From assembly GCA_951812305.1 (NCBI GenBank), contig CATOSB010000019.1:40575-104574 (forward strand): a stretch of DNA of 64,000 nt. Reading direction: 5' to 3'. A program made the position numbers and the translations under genes. Under the pieces are notes generated by a model. That model saw nothing but the letters and a program-made list of their open reading frames with translations. It had not been told where the DNA came from and did not search any database. Numbering within the stretch: the stretch's first letter is position 1; every line of letters starts with the position of its first letter. The stretch comes from an uncultured Paracoccaceae bacterium (GTDB lineage Bacteria; Pseudomonadota; Alphaproteobacteria; Rhodobacterales; Rhodobacteraceae). Shown here in pieces: positions 55,325 to 64,000 of the stretch.

Positions 55325-56371
55325 TCAGTGGGGGCGGTCTTGTGCGAAGACCGTCGCGAGGTCGGGCGCGTCCAGAACGGCATCCAGGCAGGCCTCGATC
55401 CGATCGGGTTCCGCCGCGGCGATCCGCGCGGCGATATCCCGGGGCAAGGGGCCGAATCGGCGCTCCAACAGGCGTCCGAGGGTTTCCGCCTTTCCTTCCG
55501 CCTTTCCTTCCGCCTTTCCTTCCGCCTTTCCTTCCACCTTGCCTTTCGCTTCGCCCCTGGCCAATCCGCGCGCTTCGCCCCTGGCCAATCCGCGCGCTTC
55601 GCCAGCTTTCAGGCCTTCCGCCTTGCCCTGTTCGAGCAGTGTTTCAGCAATGGTTCCCATAAGCGCCTCCAGTTCGTTATGGCCCCCGGTCCTGAGCGTG
55701 GCCCGCAGGGAGTCCAAGTCCACATTATAGACCCGCAGCACATATTCAAGAACCTGTCGCCGCAGATCGGTCCCCTCGGGCAGGCTCCCGGCGATCTCCG
55801 CCAGAAAGGCAAGGGCCTCCTGCCGCAGCGTGATAAACCCCGCCCTCAGCGCGGCGTTGCGCGACAGCGCGTCGACCTCCATGGCCCGCAGGTTGCGCAG
55901 GATATACCTCGCTCCGGGCAGGAAAGCGAGATGGGGATCATCGGTGGCGATCATGTCGCGCAAGCTGTCGGGTACGGTCCAGGGCAGCGCGCCATGATAG
56001 ACGACCACCGGAATGATCGGGGGCAGGGCGCGGAGCCGGGCTGTTTTGGTTCCGGCGTAGCGCTTCCAGATGCGCACCATATAGGAGGCCAACTGAAGCG
56101 GCAGCGCCGGATCGGGCGTACTTTTGTGCTCCGCCAGAACATATACGAAGGCGTCGGTCCCCGAGGTCAACGCGGTCTTCATCAGCAGATCGCTCTGGCT
56201 GCCGACGAGCGCTTCATCAACGAAGCTGCCCTCGACGATCTCGGGTGGTGCATCGGCGAGTTGTCCTGCGATGGTGTTGGGCAGGTGATCGCGCAGGAAG
56301 TCCCGCGCCCGCCCGGGATCGGACAGCAGCGCGCGGAACAGGGTGTCGTGCGGATTGTGCAACTCGGCCAT
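55325..56371 (-). CDS. Rpn-family nuclease / putative transposase, copy 2
   Basis: 348 residues starting MAELHNPHDTLFRALLSDP; the core matches copy 1 (SQSDLLMKT, YVLAEHKST) with scattered substitutions. The linker has two adjacent GEARGLAR units and four GKAE units, against two separated GEARGLAR units and two GKAE units in copy 1. The ATG at 56371 is chosen by comparison with copy 1. Probably a DNA endonuclease; intact. Confidence 0.85.
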   Translation of the reverse strand: MAELHNPHDTLFRALLSDPGRARDFLRDHLPNTIAGQLADAPPEIVEGSFVDEALVGSQSDLLMKTALTSGTDAFVYVLAEHKSTPDPALPLQLASYMVRIWKRYAGTKTARLRALPPIIPVVVYHGALPWTVPDSLRDMIATDDPHLAFLPGARYILRNLRAMEVDALSRNAALRAGFITLRQEALAFLAEIAGSLPEGTDLRRQVLEYVLRVYNVDLDSLRATLRTGGHNELEALMGTIAETLLEQGKAEGLKAGEARGLARGEARGLARGEAKGKVEGKAEGKAEGKAEGKAETLGRLLERRFGPLPRDIAARIAAAEPDRIEACLDAVLDAPDLATVFAQDRPH

Positions 56372-56618
56372 CGGATCCCCGTGCAAAGTGGTGTCACCCG
56401 TTCTGCTATGACAGGGCGGTCCAACAGGCAAGCCCGGGGCGGCAGGAAACTCCGTATAGTCCCGGTGTTGTCATAGGCAATTCAGTGAATCTCCCTCGCC
56501 ATGATGAACCACACTTCATCGGAACCGGGAATCCCTTCGATTCAACAGGTCCTGAACCCGGGTTGGCCACAAGGCATTGTCAAGTTGCGGTGCCACTCAC
56601 TTGGCGATAGGTATCCTT
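56372..56618. other. Upstream region of Rpn copy 2
   Basis: The first about 70 bases (to GGCAAGCC, near 56434) match the upstream region of Rpn copy 1, so the duplicated unit includes the promoter. The rest, up to the IS6 remnant, shows no gene. Confidence 0.4.
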
Positions 56619-56882
56619 ATGACCAAACCTAGGCAATCCGGCGCCTTTTCAGGCCATCGCTTCCCACCCGGGATTATCTCATACGCCGTCTGGGCCTATC
56701 ATCGGTTTCCCATGAGTTTGCGCGATGGCGAGGACTTGTTGGCCGCACGCGGTGTGGTGGTCAGTTACGAGACCATCCGCGCCTGGGTTGCGAAATTTGG
56801 ATCGCAATATGCCAATGTGGTCCGTCGGGATCGCCCCGAAGTGGCGGACAAATGGCACGTCGACGAAGTCGTCCTTCCGATG
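56619..56882 (+). pseudogene. IS6-family transposase fragment, cut by IS5
   Basis: Starts MTKPRQSGAFSGHRFPPGII and continues RGVVVSYETIRAWVAKFGSQ and DKWHVDEVVLPM, containing the first catalytic Asp of IS6 enzymes. It is cut by the IS5 left end at 56883; the remaining two thirds are absent. Confidence 0.87.
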
Positions 56883-57981
56883 GGCGTTGTTGCACGGAAG
56901 CTCTGGAGCTCGGAACGCGCCCTACCCGAGACGGAATTCAGGCGGTGCGTTCGAAACGTGGCTGGCCAAGCCCGGTCATTCGGTTGAGAATCTGCACGCC
57001 AATCCTGGCTTCCGATTTCTGGTTTTCGAAGTCGCGCGACTTTAGCCTGGGCCCAATAACCGCCTTCCAGCGGCCCATGAGAGTTTCACCCCGGCTGCGT
57101 TGATTGTAGCCAGTGGCTTTCTGCCAGGCCATCCGCCCGCGGGCTGCGATCTCGGCGATATGGCAGTCTCGTGCCGTCAGATTGTGGGGCGCATTGGGGC
57201 TCACAACCGCGTTTTTGGGAGGTGGGATCGTCACCTTGATCATCGGTCCGAACCGAGCGGCAAGTAAATCGGATGTTGGTTCTCCGTCGTATGCTCCATC
57301 TGCGAGGAACCAATCAACCGGACCGTCGACCTGATCCAGGAGATCTGGCAGCACCGTCGGATCGCCGACGTCATCCGTGGTGAGATCAGAACAGACGATC
57401 TCCCCGCTGACAAGATCAAGACCGAGGTGGAGCTTGCGCCAGGAGCGCCGTTTGCGCTTGATTTTGTGCTTTTCTTCCAGCCACTCGCCCGCGCCGAAGA
57501 TCTTAAGACCTGTACTGTCCACTGCCAAATGGATCGCCGCCCGGCCATCGATCCCTGGCTTTGCAGGTAACGCCAGGCCGCTGCCCCGCCGCGACAAGGT
57601 GGAGAAATCAGGTACCGCGATTTCGACACAGAGCAGCTTTGCAATCGAACGCATCAAGCCTTGCGTCTGGCGTAATGGTTGGCGGAATACCATGCCCGGC
57701 GTCAGGCACATCTCAATCGCCAGATCCGAATATTTGCGCTGCCCGCCACGGGTAGTACGCCGAGGCGCAGCCCATGAACTCATTGCATCCTCACTAATCC
57801 AGATCGTCAGATCACCGCGCCGACGAAGCGCTTCGTTATATTCAGCCCAATTGGCCACGCGATACTTCTGTTTCGGGATCTTATCTCGACGATCTGCGTT
57901 GAATTTGTGCGGCATCTACAACATCCTCAAGGAAACAAAACGCGTCGATATCAGAAGGCGGGTGGTCTATGCAACAACGCC
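56883..57981 (-). mobile_element. IS5-family insertion sequence, copy 2 (1099 bp)
   Basis: Same ends (GGCGTTGTTGCA) and length as copy 1, with few base differences. The left flank is the IS6 fragment; the right flank is the 3' side of the caspase-like gene. No matching target duplication. Confidence 0.9.
56938..57915 (-). CDS. IS5-family transposase (copy 2)
   Basis: 325 residues, intact, same DDE motifs as copy 1 with minor differences (EALRRRG for EALRQRG, NQKSEARIG for NQKSQARIG). Confidence 0.92.
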   Translation of the reverse strand: MPHKFNADRRDKIPKQKYRVANWAEYNEALRRRGDLTIWISEDAMSSWAAPRRTTRGGQRKYSDLAIEMCLTPGMVFRQPLRQTQGLMRSIAKLLCVEIAVPDFSTLSRRGSGLALPAKPGIDGRAAIHLAVDSTGLKIFGAGEWLEEKHKIKRKRRSWRKLHLGLDLVSGEIVCSDLTTDDVGDPTVLPDLLDQVDGPVDWFLADGAYDGEPTSDLLAARFGPMIKVTIPPPKNAVVSPNAPHNLTARDCHIAEIAARGRMAWQKATGYNQRSRGETLMGRWKAVIGPRLKSRDFENQKSEARIGVQILNRMTGLGQPRFERTA

Positions 57982-58013
57982 GCGATACAAAGACCTTCGC
58001 CATAACTACTACC

Positions 58014-59006
58014 TCAAATCTTCTTTTTTTCTGCAAGTCGCCGGAAATGCGCACCCGTTGCGGTCAGCCTGCAACCACCTGAGAAAACTGCTGAGTGCCA
58101 CATGTGCTCATGTTCTGACGGGACAACCAGGCCATGCCGGTTGCACTGTTGAAGCTCCCGATAAATACGTTCGTTGTCGTCATCTACAGGAATACCCTTA
58201 AGCCGCTCTGCCTCCTCCCCTCGATCTGGCTCGAAAGACGGATCAAGGGCGAAAACGTGTGAGGCGGTGGGAAAATACTTCGGTAGACGACGCAAAACTT
58301 CTTTTGGAACCTTTGGGCTAACTTCACGAAGGGCCACAAAACTCTGAACATTCGCCTTATAAATAGGGCGCTGCTCCCACGCCCCAAGTGTTTGATCAAC
58401 GTGTGCATAGAGTGATGCGGGCGTCACTCTACCAAGAATATCACTAGCAGCGCCTCCAAGGCCATCGAGCATAATGTCGGTAAACTTCCCATGACCACTT
58501 GCCTCTGCCGCAAAACCGTCTTTGTGGCATGCCGTGAGAATTGTCACCCCATTTCCGATTACGGACACGCCGCTTTTTCCTAAGCCAGAAACTTCGCCCG
58601 CAAACCCCGACTGGCAACTATCTAGTAAAATAACCGTGGACTTTATCTTTGGGTGCGCGTCATTGGCTTGCTGCAAAATTCCGCTTAAGCTCACCCCCCA
58701 GTTGGGATTTGAGCCATCTTGAGTAACCAAAAAACCATTGTTGGTCTCATCGTTCAGAATTCCGTGCCCGGCAAAATATAAAAGTGCTGTTTCAGCCTCT
58801 CCGCTAAAAAGCTCAGTAATAGCTTCGTGGAGACATTGGCTTGTAACTGCTCCCTCACTGCTGATCATCCGCCGAACGTCAAAGTTGGGGGAACCATCAC
58901 CATTTGCCTCTAAAAGAGCAGCCAGTTCAATAGCATCATTCACGCATCCCCGTAGCTGGTTAGGTGGATCGTAGTCATTAATACCGACAACAAGAGCTTT
59001 TTTCAT
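58014..59006 (-). CDS. Caspase-like protease (peptidase C14), Thoeris type IV effector-like
   Basis: 330 residues starting MKKALVVGINDYDPPNQLRG. The caspase fold shows the catalytic His in LLYFAGHGILND and Cys in VILLDSCQSGFAG. After about residue 180 comes a conserved C-terminal region (ASLYAHVDQTLGAWEQRPIY, RRLPKYFPTASHVFALDPSF, EHMWHSAVFSGGCRLTATG) that I infer to be a sensor or ligand-binding part. TAGGA lies upstream of the ATG; in-frame codons to 59150 have no homology. The start lies ten bases after the stop of a TIR-domain gene on the same strand. In type IV Thoeris a TIR protein makes a cyclic ADP-ribose signal that activates a caspase-like protease. This gene is intact. Confidence 0.85.
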   Translation of the reverse strand: MKKALVVGINDYDPPNQLRGCVNDAIELAALLEANGDGSPNFDVRRMISSEGAVTSQCLHEAITELFSGEAETALLYFAGHGILNDETNNGFLVTQDGSNPNWGVSLSGILQQANDAHPKIKSTVILLDSCQSGFAGEVSGLGKSGVSVIGNGVTILTACHKDGFAAEASGHGKFTDIMLDGLGGAASDILGRVTPASLYAHVDQTLGAWEQRPIYKANVQSFVALREVSPKVPKEVLRRLPKYFPTASHVFALDPSFEPDRGEEAERLKGIPVDDDNERIYRELQQCNRHGLVVPSEHEHMWHSAVFSGGCRLTATGAHFRRLAEKKKI

Positions 59007-59412
59007 CTTGCGTTTCCTAAAGCCTATCCAAGAAAGAAACGATATTAGCCTCTGTCCAATTATAAATTCTCCTACCAGAAATCGGTGCCGGAAGCGTCTT
59101 ACGACGCTTCGCAGCCTCTCCATGTCCATGGATGAGAAACAACGGTACACCTTCGTCGATCGCGCATTTCAACTCCCAAAGCTGACCATCCGCACCGGGT
59201 GTATTTTTTGTGATGATTCCGATCATGCCAGCACAGCCCTTGATCCTAGCTCGGCAGTTCGTTTTCCACTGAGAAGACCACGGCTCCTTCACAGAATAAT
59301 CTGTAAAATCAATAAAGTTCGTAACTCCCAAGCACCCCCCACGTTTGAGTGTTATTGTCAGTTTTATGGTGAGTCGAATTTGCCATTTTGCGCGTGTTTT
59401 TTTTCTTTCTTG

Positions 59413-61013
59413 GTAACTCCCAAGCACCCCCCACGTTTGAGTGTTATTGTCAGTTTTATGGTGAGTCGAATTTGCCATTTTGCGCGTGTTTTTTTTCTTT
59501 CTTGTCTGAATTCTGTGGCGCCGGGTTGATTTCTCTGAATCAGTGGTGGGATGGATCAGGTTGCCGCCCTTGAACAACTTCTCGCCACGGCTCTGCGTCG
59601 GATCGCTGAGCTTGAAGCTGCGTTGGCGAGCATGGCGGAAGAGATCACGGACCTGCGCCGACAGTTGGCCAAGAACAGCAGCAATAGCAGCAAGCCCCCT
59701 TCAAGTGATGGCCTGAAGAAGCCAGCCCCGCGCAGCCTGCGTGGCAAATCCGGAAAGAAAAGTGGCGGCCAAGTTGGCCACCGGGGCGACACCCTGCGCC
59801 AGACGTCAACACCCGACTTTGTCGAACGGCATGAGGCGACGCATTGCAGCGCCTGTCAGAGCGCCCTGACGGCGGAGATGGTGAAAGGGATCGAGAAGCG
59901 TCAGGTGTTCGACTTGCCTGCGCCACGCCTGGAGGTCACCGAGCATCAGGCGGCGGTTTATTGTTGCGACCATTGTCGAGCCACGACGACGGCTGGCTTT
60001 CCCGATGGCGTGGCCGCGCATGTGCAATATGGCACGCGCATGCGGGCAGTGGCGGTCTATTGCAATGTTCAGCAGCTGATACCCGAGGATCGGGTCTGCC
60101 AGCTTATGCGCGACCTGTTTGGGGCCACCAGCTTGTGCGCGGCCAGCGTGACCAACTGGACGCGCGGCGCGGCAAATAAGATGGGTGTCGTGGTTGAACA
60201 CATTCTCGCCCGGCTTGCCGAAGGCGGCGTTCGGCATCTGGACGAGACCGGACTTCGTGTTGCCGGCAAGCTGCACTGGCTGCACACGATCTGCGATACC
60301 GCCTTCACCCATTACCGCATCAGCGCCAAACGCGGTGCTGTTCCAACCTTCCTGACCGGCGGGACGATCATTCATGATCACTGGAAACCCTACTACGCCC
60401 ATATGAGCGGAGTGGACGCCCACGCCCTCTGCGGGGCGCATCACTTGCGCGAACTCAAGGCCATCGAAGAGATCGAAAAAGAGCCTTGGGCGACGGAGAT
60501 GAGCGCAGTGCTTCATAGCGCCAATCAGCTCAGATGCGCGGCTCAGGATCAAGGCGAGACCGAACTCCCGGAACTGGTTCGCCAGGGTATCGTCACCAGA
60601 TACATGGCGATCCTCGCCAAGGGGCTCGCCTTCCACGAACGCCAGCCCCCGCTGGCCAAAAGCCCCGGCACCCGCGGCCGAAAAGCCAGGCGGCCAGGCC
60701 ACAACCTGCTCCTCCGCCTGCGTGACTACCGCGATGACGTTTTGCGATTCATCGCCGACTTCGCGGTCCCATTCACAAACAATCAGGCCGAACAGGACCT
60801 GCGCATGATGAAGCTGCGCATGAAAATCTCGGGCACCTTCCGCACCCTCGAGGGCGCGCGGGTCTTCGCCGACATCAGGTCCGTCATCTCGACGGCCAGA
60901 AAACACCGGTTCAACATCCTGGAAATCCTGACCCTGTCACCACCTCAGATCATCGCACGGCTCTGACGGAACAAAACCCCGCAACCCTATCGGACAGGGT
61001 GCTTGGGAGTTAC
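59413..61013 (+). mobile_element. IS66-family insertion sequence, copy 4 (1601 bp), inside copy 5
   Basis: Perfect 8-bp duplication CTTTCTTG at 59405-59412 and 61014-61021, within the leader of copy 5. Full length, ends as in the other copies. Confidence 0.95.
59551..60966 (+). CDS. IS66-family transposase (copy 4)
   Basis: 471 residues, intact, same motifs as the other full copies. Confidence 0.93.
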   Translation: MDQVAALEQLLATALRRIAELEAALASMAEEITDLRRQLAKNSSNSSKPPSSDGLKKPAPRSLRGKSGKKSGGQVGHRGDTLRQTSTPDFVERHEATHCSACQSALTAEMVKGIEKRQVFDLPAPRLEVTEHQAAVYCCDHCRATTTAGFPDGVAAHVQYGTRMRAVAVYCNVQQLIPEDRVCQLMRDLFGATSLCAASVTNWTRGAANKMGVVVEHILARLAEGGVRHLDETGLRVAGKLHWLHTICDTAFTHYRISAKRGAVPTFLTGGTIIHDHWKPYYAHMSGVDAHALCGAHHLRELKAIEEIEKEPWATEMSAVLHSANQLRCAAQDQGETELPELVRQGIVTRYMAILAKGLAFHERQPPLAKSPGTRGRKARRPGHNLLLRLRDYRDDVLRFIADFAVPFTNNQAEQDLRMMKLRMKISGTFRTLEGARVFADIRSVISTARKHRFNILEILTLSPPQIIARL

Positions 61014-62242
61014 CTTTCTTGTCTGAATTCTGTGGCGCCGGGTTGATTTCTCTGAATCAGTGGTGGGATGGATCAGGTTGCCGCCCTTGAACAACTTCTC
61101 GCCACGGCTCTGCGTCGGATCGCTGAGCTTGAAGCTGCGTTGGCGAGCATGGCGGAAGAGATCACGGACCTGCGCCGACAGTTGGCCAAGAACAGCAGCA
61201 ATAGCAGCAAGCCCCCTTCAAGTGATGGCCTGAAGAAGCCAGCCCCGCGCAGCCTGCGTGGCAAATCCGGAAAGAAAAGTGGCGGCCAAGTTGGCCACCG
61301 GGGCGACACCCTGCGCCAGACGTCAACACCCGACTTTGTCGAACGGCATGAGGCGACGCATTGCAGCGCCTGTCAGAGCGCCCTGACGGCGGAGATGGTG
61401 AAAGGGATCGAGAAGCGTCAGGTGTTCGACTTGCCTGCGCCACGCCTGGAGGTCACCGAGCATCAGGCGGCGGTTTATTGTTGCGACCATTGTCGAGCCA
61501 CGACGACGGCTGGCTTTCCCGATGGCGTGGCCGCGCATGTGCAATATGGCACGCGCATGCGGGCAGTGGCGGTCTATTGCAATGTTCAGCAGCTGATACC
61601 CGAGGATCGGGTCTGCCAGCTTATGCGCGACCTGTTTGGGGCCACCAGCTTGTGCGCGGCCAGCGTGACCAACTGGACGCGCGGCGCGGCAAATAAGATG
61701 GGTGTCGTGGTTGAACACATTCTCGCCCGGCTTGCCGAAGGCGGCGTTCGGCATCTGGACGAGACCGGACTTCGTGTTGCCGGCAAGCTGCACTGGCTGC
61801 ACACGATCTGCGATACCGCCTTCACCCATTACCGCATCAGCGCCAAACGCGGTGCTGTTCCAACCTTCCTGACCGGCGGGACGATCATTCATGATCACTG
61901 GAAACCCTACTACGCCCATATGAGCGGAGTGGACGCCCACGCCCTCTGCGGGGCGCATCACTTGCGCGAACTCAAGGCCATCGAAGAGATCGAAAAAGAG
62001 CCTTGGGCGACGGAGATGAGCGCAGTGCTTCATAGCGCCAATCAACTCAGATGCGCGGCTCAGGATCAAGGCGAGACCGAACTCCCGGAACTGGTTCGCC
62101 AGGGTATCGTCACCAGATACATGGCGATCCTCGCCAAGGGGCTCGCCTTCCACGAACGCCAGCCCCCGCTGGCCAAAAGCCCCGGCACCCGCGGCCGAAA
62201 AGCCAGGCGGCCAGGCCACAACCTGCTCCTCCGCCTGCGTGA

Positions 62243-63411
62243 TACCAAGGGTTATTCAATCTGACCGACTTTCGCCCAGTTGCGGCTTGCGATGGATGTG
62301 ATGGTTTGCGGTCTTGCGATGAGGTTGTTCCAGGCCTCGCACCCCGCGTCGAGAATCGCGTCATATGTGTCGAACGTCCGGTTTGCGAGCCATGTCTGGC
62401 GGAGATATTGCCAAATGTTTTCGGTTGGATTCAGCTCTGGTGATTTGGGCGGCAGAAACATGAGCGACAGGTTTTGCGGGATTTCCAGAGCGGATGTCGT
62501 GTGCCAGCCGGCTTGGTCCATGAGGATGACGGCGTGGGCGCCATCGGAGACAATTTTGCTGATTTCTTCCAGGTGGCGCTGCATCGCATAGGTGTCGGCT
62601 GCTGGCATCATGATCGCCGCGCCGGTGCCGCGTTCGGGGCAGATGGCGCCAAAAAGATACGCATTTTGGTAACGCTGATCGGCGGGCTGGCGGGGCCGTG
62701 TGCCCTTGCGTGCCCACTGGCGGACGCGGGTGTTCTTCTGACCGAGACGCATCTCGTCCTGGAACCAGATTTCGACGGGTTTGTCCGGCGGCACCCCCTG
62801 AAGCGTCTCCTTCAGATTGTCGCCGAAGTTTTTTTGAAATCCTCAATGACCTGCACGTCCTGCCCCGGGTGCTGAGGGCGTGCGCTGATGTGGGAAAAGC
62901 CCAGATTGTGCAGAATCTGCCCCACATGGCGCTCGTGATAGTCGACGCCAAAACGCGCCTTGATCACATTCTTCAAATCGACCCGCCGCCAGCGGACGAC
63001 ACCGTCCTTTTCAGGATCAGGACCGGTCTCGACAAGAGCCGCCAGTTCATCCAGTTGCGCATTGTCAAGGCGGGATCGCGAGCCTCCTCGCTGCCGATCC
63101 AGCAGCCCCGCTGGACCATCAGCGTTGAAACGGAGCACCCAGTCCCTGAGCGTTTGCCGGTCCATCCCGCCAATGCGGGCCGCAGCCCCACGCGACATGC
63201 CATCGGCGATAGCGGCAAGCGACAAAAGCCGTCGGCTCTGCCGGGCATCAGAACTCTCTGCGGCAAGCTTGCGCAGATCATTGGCGGTAAAATCGGCTCG
63301 CATCGGTATCCTGGCTGGCATCGGTGGTCTCCTTTGCCAATCTTGAATCACCTCAGCACCTCAGGCGGTACCCAAAATCCATAGCTGAGTCATTTTGAAG
63401 CACCCTTGGTA
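62243..63411 (-). mobile_element. IS630-family element, copy 2 (1169 bp)
   Basis: Ends TACCAAGGGT on both sides, same length as copy 1. TGA is duplicated at 62240-62242 and 63412-63414. The uninterrupted target is known from the other IS66 copies (GCGTGACTACCGC), which proves a 3-bp and not a TA duplication. Confidence 0.93.
62252..63351 (-). CDS. IS630-family transposase, two frames with -1 frameshift (copy 2)
   Basis: First frame 63351-62812, second frame ending at 62252; amino-acid sequence and A7 slippery run are identical to copy 1. Intact. Confidence 0.87.
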
Positions 63412-63790
63412 TGACTACCGCGATGACGTTTTGCGATTCATCGCCGACTTCGCGGTCCCATTCACAAACAATCAGGCCGAACAGGACCTGCGCATGATGA
63501 AGCTGCGCATGAAAATCTCGGGCACCTTCCGCACCCTCGAGGGCGCGCGGGTCTTCGCCGACATCAGGTCCGTCATCTCGACGGCCAGAAAACACCGGTT
63601 CAACATCCTGGAAATCCTGACCCTGTCACCACCTCAGATCATCGCACGGCTCTGACGGAACAAAACCCCGCAACCCTATCGGACAGGGTGCTTGGGAGTT
63701 ACTAAAGTTCTTAGAATTCTTTTTCTGACCAACAAGAAAATCTCGGAGCACCCGATCTTCCATTGCAAAGCTAATAAAAACGCGCGCCAT

Positions 63791-63888
63791 ATCAACATTC
63801 TCCACTATATATGGTGGTTTCATCGAATCGATACCACATGATAATCGAAGCACTCAACCTGAGAAAGGGGAATATCGCCCACACATGA
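63791..63888. promoter_or_regulatory. Upstream region of the TIR/caspase operon
   Basis: Holds the ribosome binding GGAG (minus strand) and, at 63802-63817, a near-palindrome CCACTATATATGGTGG overlapping the expected promoter/leader. No further elements could be assigned; about 90 bases separate the start codon from an IS256 remnant. Confidence 0.4.
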
Positions 63889-64000
63889 ATCGCCTGTCGA
63901 GATACCTTTCAGGTACAGCCAGGGGAGCAACTCTTCCACTGACTTCGACTTGCGCAAATAGGGCGGCACCAGCGCCGAGCGGAACTTGATCTTGCTTCCA
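63889..64000 (-). pseudogene. IS256-family transposase fragment, runs off the window edge
   Basis: Read leftward from the edge: SKIKFRSALVPPYLRKSKSV then EELLPWLYLKGISTGD, the conserved N-terminal part of IS256-type transposases around their first region. Similarity stops after STGD; the following sequence is unrelated. The 5' side lies outside the window. Confidence 0.75.

Larger units (their letters stand above)
61068..63655 (+). pseudogene. IS66-family transposase (copy 5), interrupted by the IS630-like element
   Basis: Codons from 61068 to about 62242 match the other IS66 transposases up to LLRLRD; the last about 81 codons, with the NNQAEQDLRMMK block and its catalytic Glu, lie at 63412-63655 beyond the insertion. 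Removing the insert and one TGA restores the full gene. The split protein lacks the third catalytic residue. Confidence 0.93.
59321..63702 (+). mobile_element. IS66 copy 5, carrying IS66 copy 4 and an IS630-family element
   Basis: The outer ends GTAACTCCC and GGGAGTTAC are flanked by a perfect 8-bp duplication TAAAGTTC (59313-59320, 63703-63710). Its first 92 bases are separated from the rest by copy 4; the transposase gene is further split by the 1169-bp IS630-like copy. The order of events is therefore fixed: copy 5 first, then the two others. Confidence 0.95.
59017..63790 (-). pseudogene. TIR-like (ThsB-type) protein, split by nested IS66 insertions
   Basis: Joining 63790-63711 to 59320-59017 (removing one copy of the TAAAGTTC target) restores a 127-residue protein in one frame. 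It begins MARVFISFAMEDRVLRDFLV, continues FIDFTDYSVKEPWSSQWKTN and GMIGIITKNTPGADGQLWEL (with a Glu at the expected catalytic place), and ends IYNWTEANIVSFLDRL. This is the MTH538/DUF1863 TIR-like fold of Thoeris ThsB proteins. GGAG lies nine bases before the ATG. The split falls after codon 27, so no active TIR product is expected. Confidence 0.85.

Noticed and set aside
55130..56476. 448-residue open frame antisense to Rpn copy 2
   Set aside because: Entirely opposite a recognised gene, with low-complexity repeats such as FRLSFRLSF that reflect the linker repeats on the coding strand.
59007..59150. 48-residue N-terminal extension of the caspase-like protease
   Set aside because: It overlaps the 3' end of the TIR gene in another frame, lacks homology, and a better start with a ribosome binding site lies at 59006.
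1..64000. CRISPR arrays, tRNA or rRNA genes
   Set aside because: No regularly spaced direct repeats and no tRNA- or rRNA-like sequence were recognised on reading; a dedicated scan was not possible.

Overview
The window comes from an alphaproteobacterium, most likely Rhodobacteraceae (Roseobacter/Rhodobacter type). The evidence is the high-GC coding style, the tight minus-strand run yidC / MOSC / engB / argB / ferredoxin-like / sixA-like, an accessory block with ParB-like, DUF2958, DUF6915 and DUF6878 proteins, and a DnaA-like plasmid replicon of the roseobacter kind. No rRNA, tRNA or CRISPR array was seen.

Layout. 1-2905: accessory genes, split by a small cassette with inverted-repeat ends that carries a membrane-anchored dCTP-deaminase-like gene, itself broken by an IS4 element. 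3187-8436: an intact chromosomal-type operon with overlapping stops and starts. 8541-12742: two IS66 copies enclosing 1 kb of cargo. 12743 to about 19123: chromosomal genes (EAL protein, a broken ttcA, an alpha/beta hydrolase, two exported proteins). About 19124-26687: a plasmid- or ICE-like block that begins in the middle of an ORF fusing an ArdC-like antirestriction protein to a DUF815 ATPase. 26955-33718: IS66, IS630, half of a tyrosine recombinase, IS110, IS5 and an ISNCY remnant. 33929-37453: a DnaA-like replicon with divergent parAB, two parS-like palindromes and an origin-like intergenic region. 37458-49602: the other half of the recombinase in inverted orientation, two Tn3-family transposons, IS21 and IS66 remnants and a higBA pair. 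49866-57981: a second toxin-antitoxin pair, an IS21 element interrupted by a large serine recombinase element, a 368-bp Tn3-end element, a second Rpn nuclease gene, an IS6 remnant and IS5. 58014-63790: a caspase-like protease gene next to a TIR-domain gene that is split by nested IS66/IS66/IS630 insertions. An IS256 remnant runs off the right edge.

How it fits together. The chromosomal block handles membrane protein insertion (YidC), ribosome assembly (EngB), arginine synthesis (ArgB) and signalling. The rest is mobile DNA in several generations. Because many insertions have exact target duplications (IS4 10 bp, IS66 8 bp, the IS630-like element 3 bp), several broken genes can be rebuilt exactly: a dCTP-deaminase-like protein with a C-terminal membrane segment, ttcA, and a 127-residue TIR protein directly upstream of the caspase-like gene. 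The TIR plus caspase pair is the strongest candidate for an interesting system, a type IV Thoeris-like antiphage module whose TIR half has been inactivated. Core chromosomal genes and a plasmid replicon within 30 kb suggest an integrated plasmid, chromosomal genes captured by a plasmid, or an assembly join at a repeated IS.
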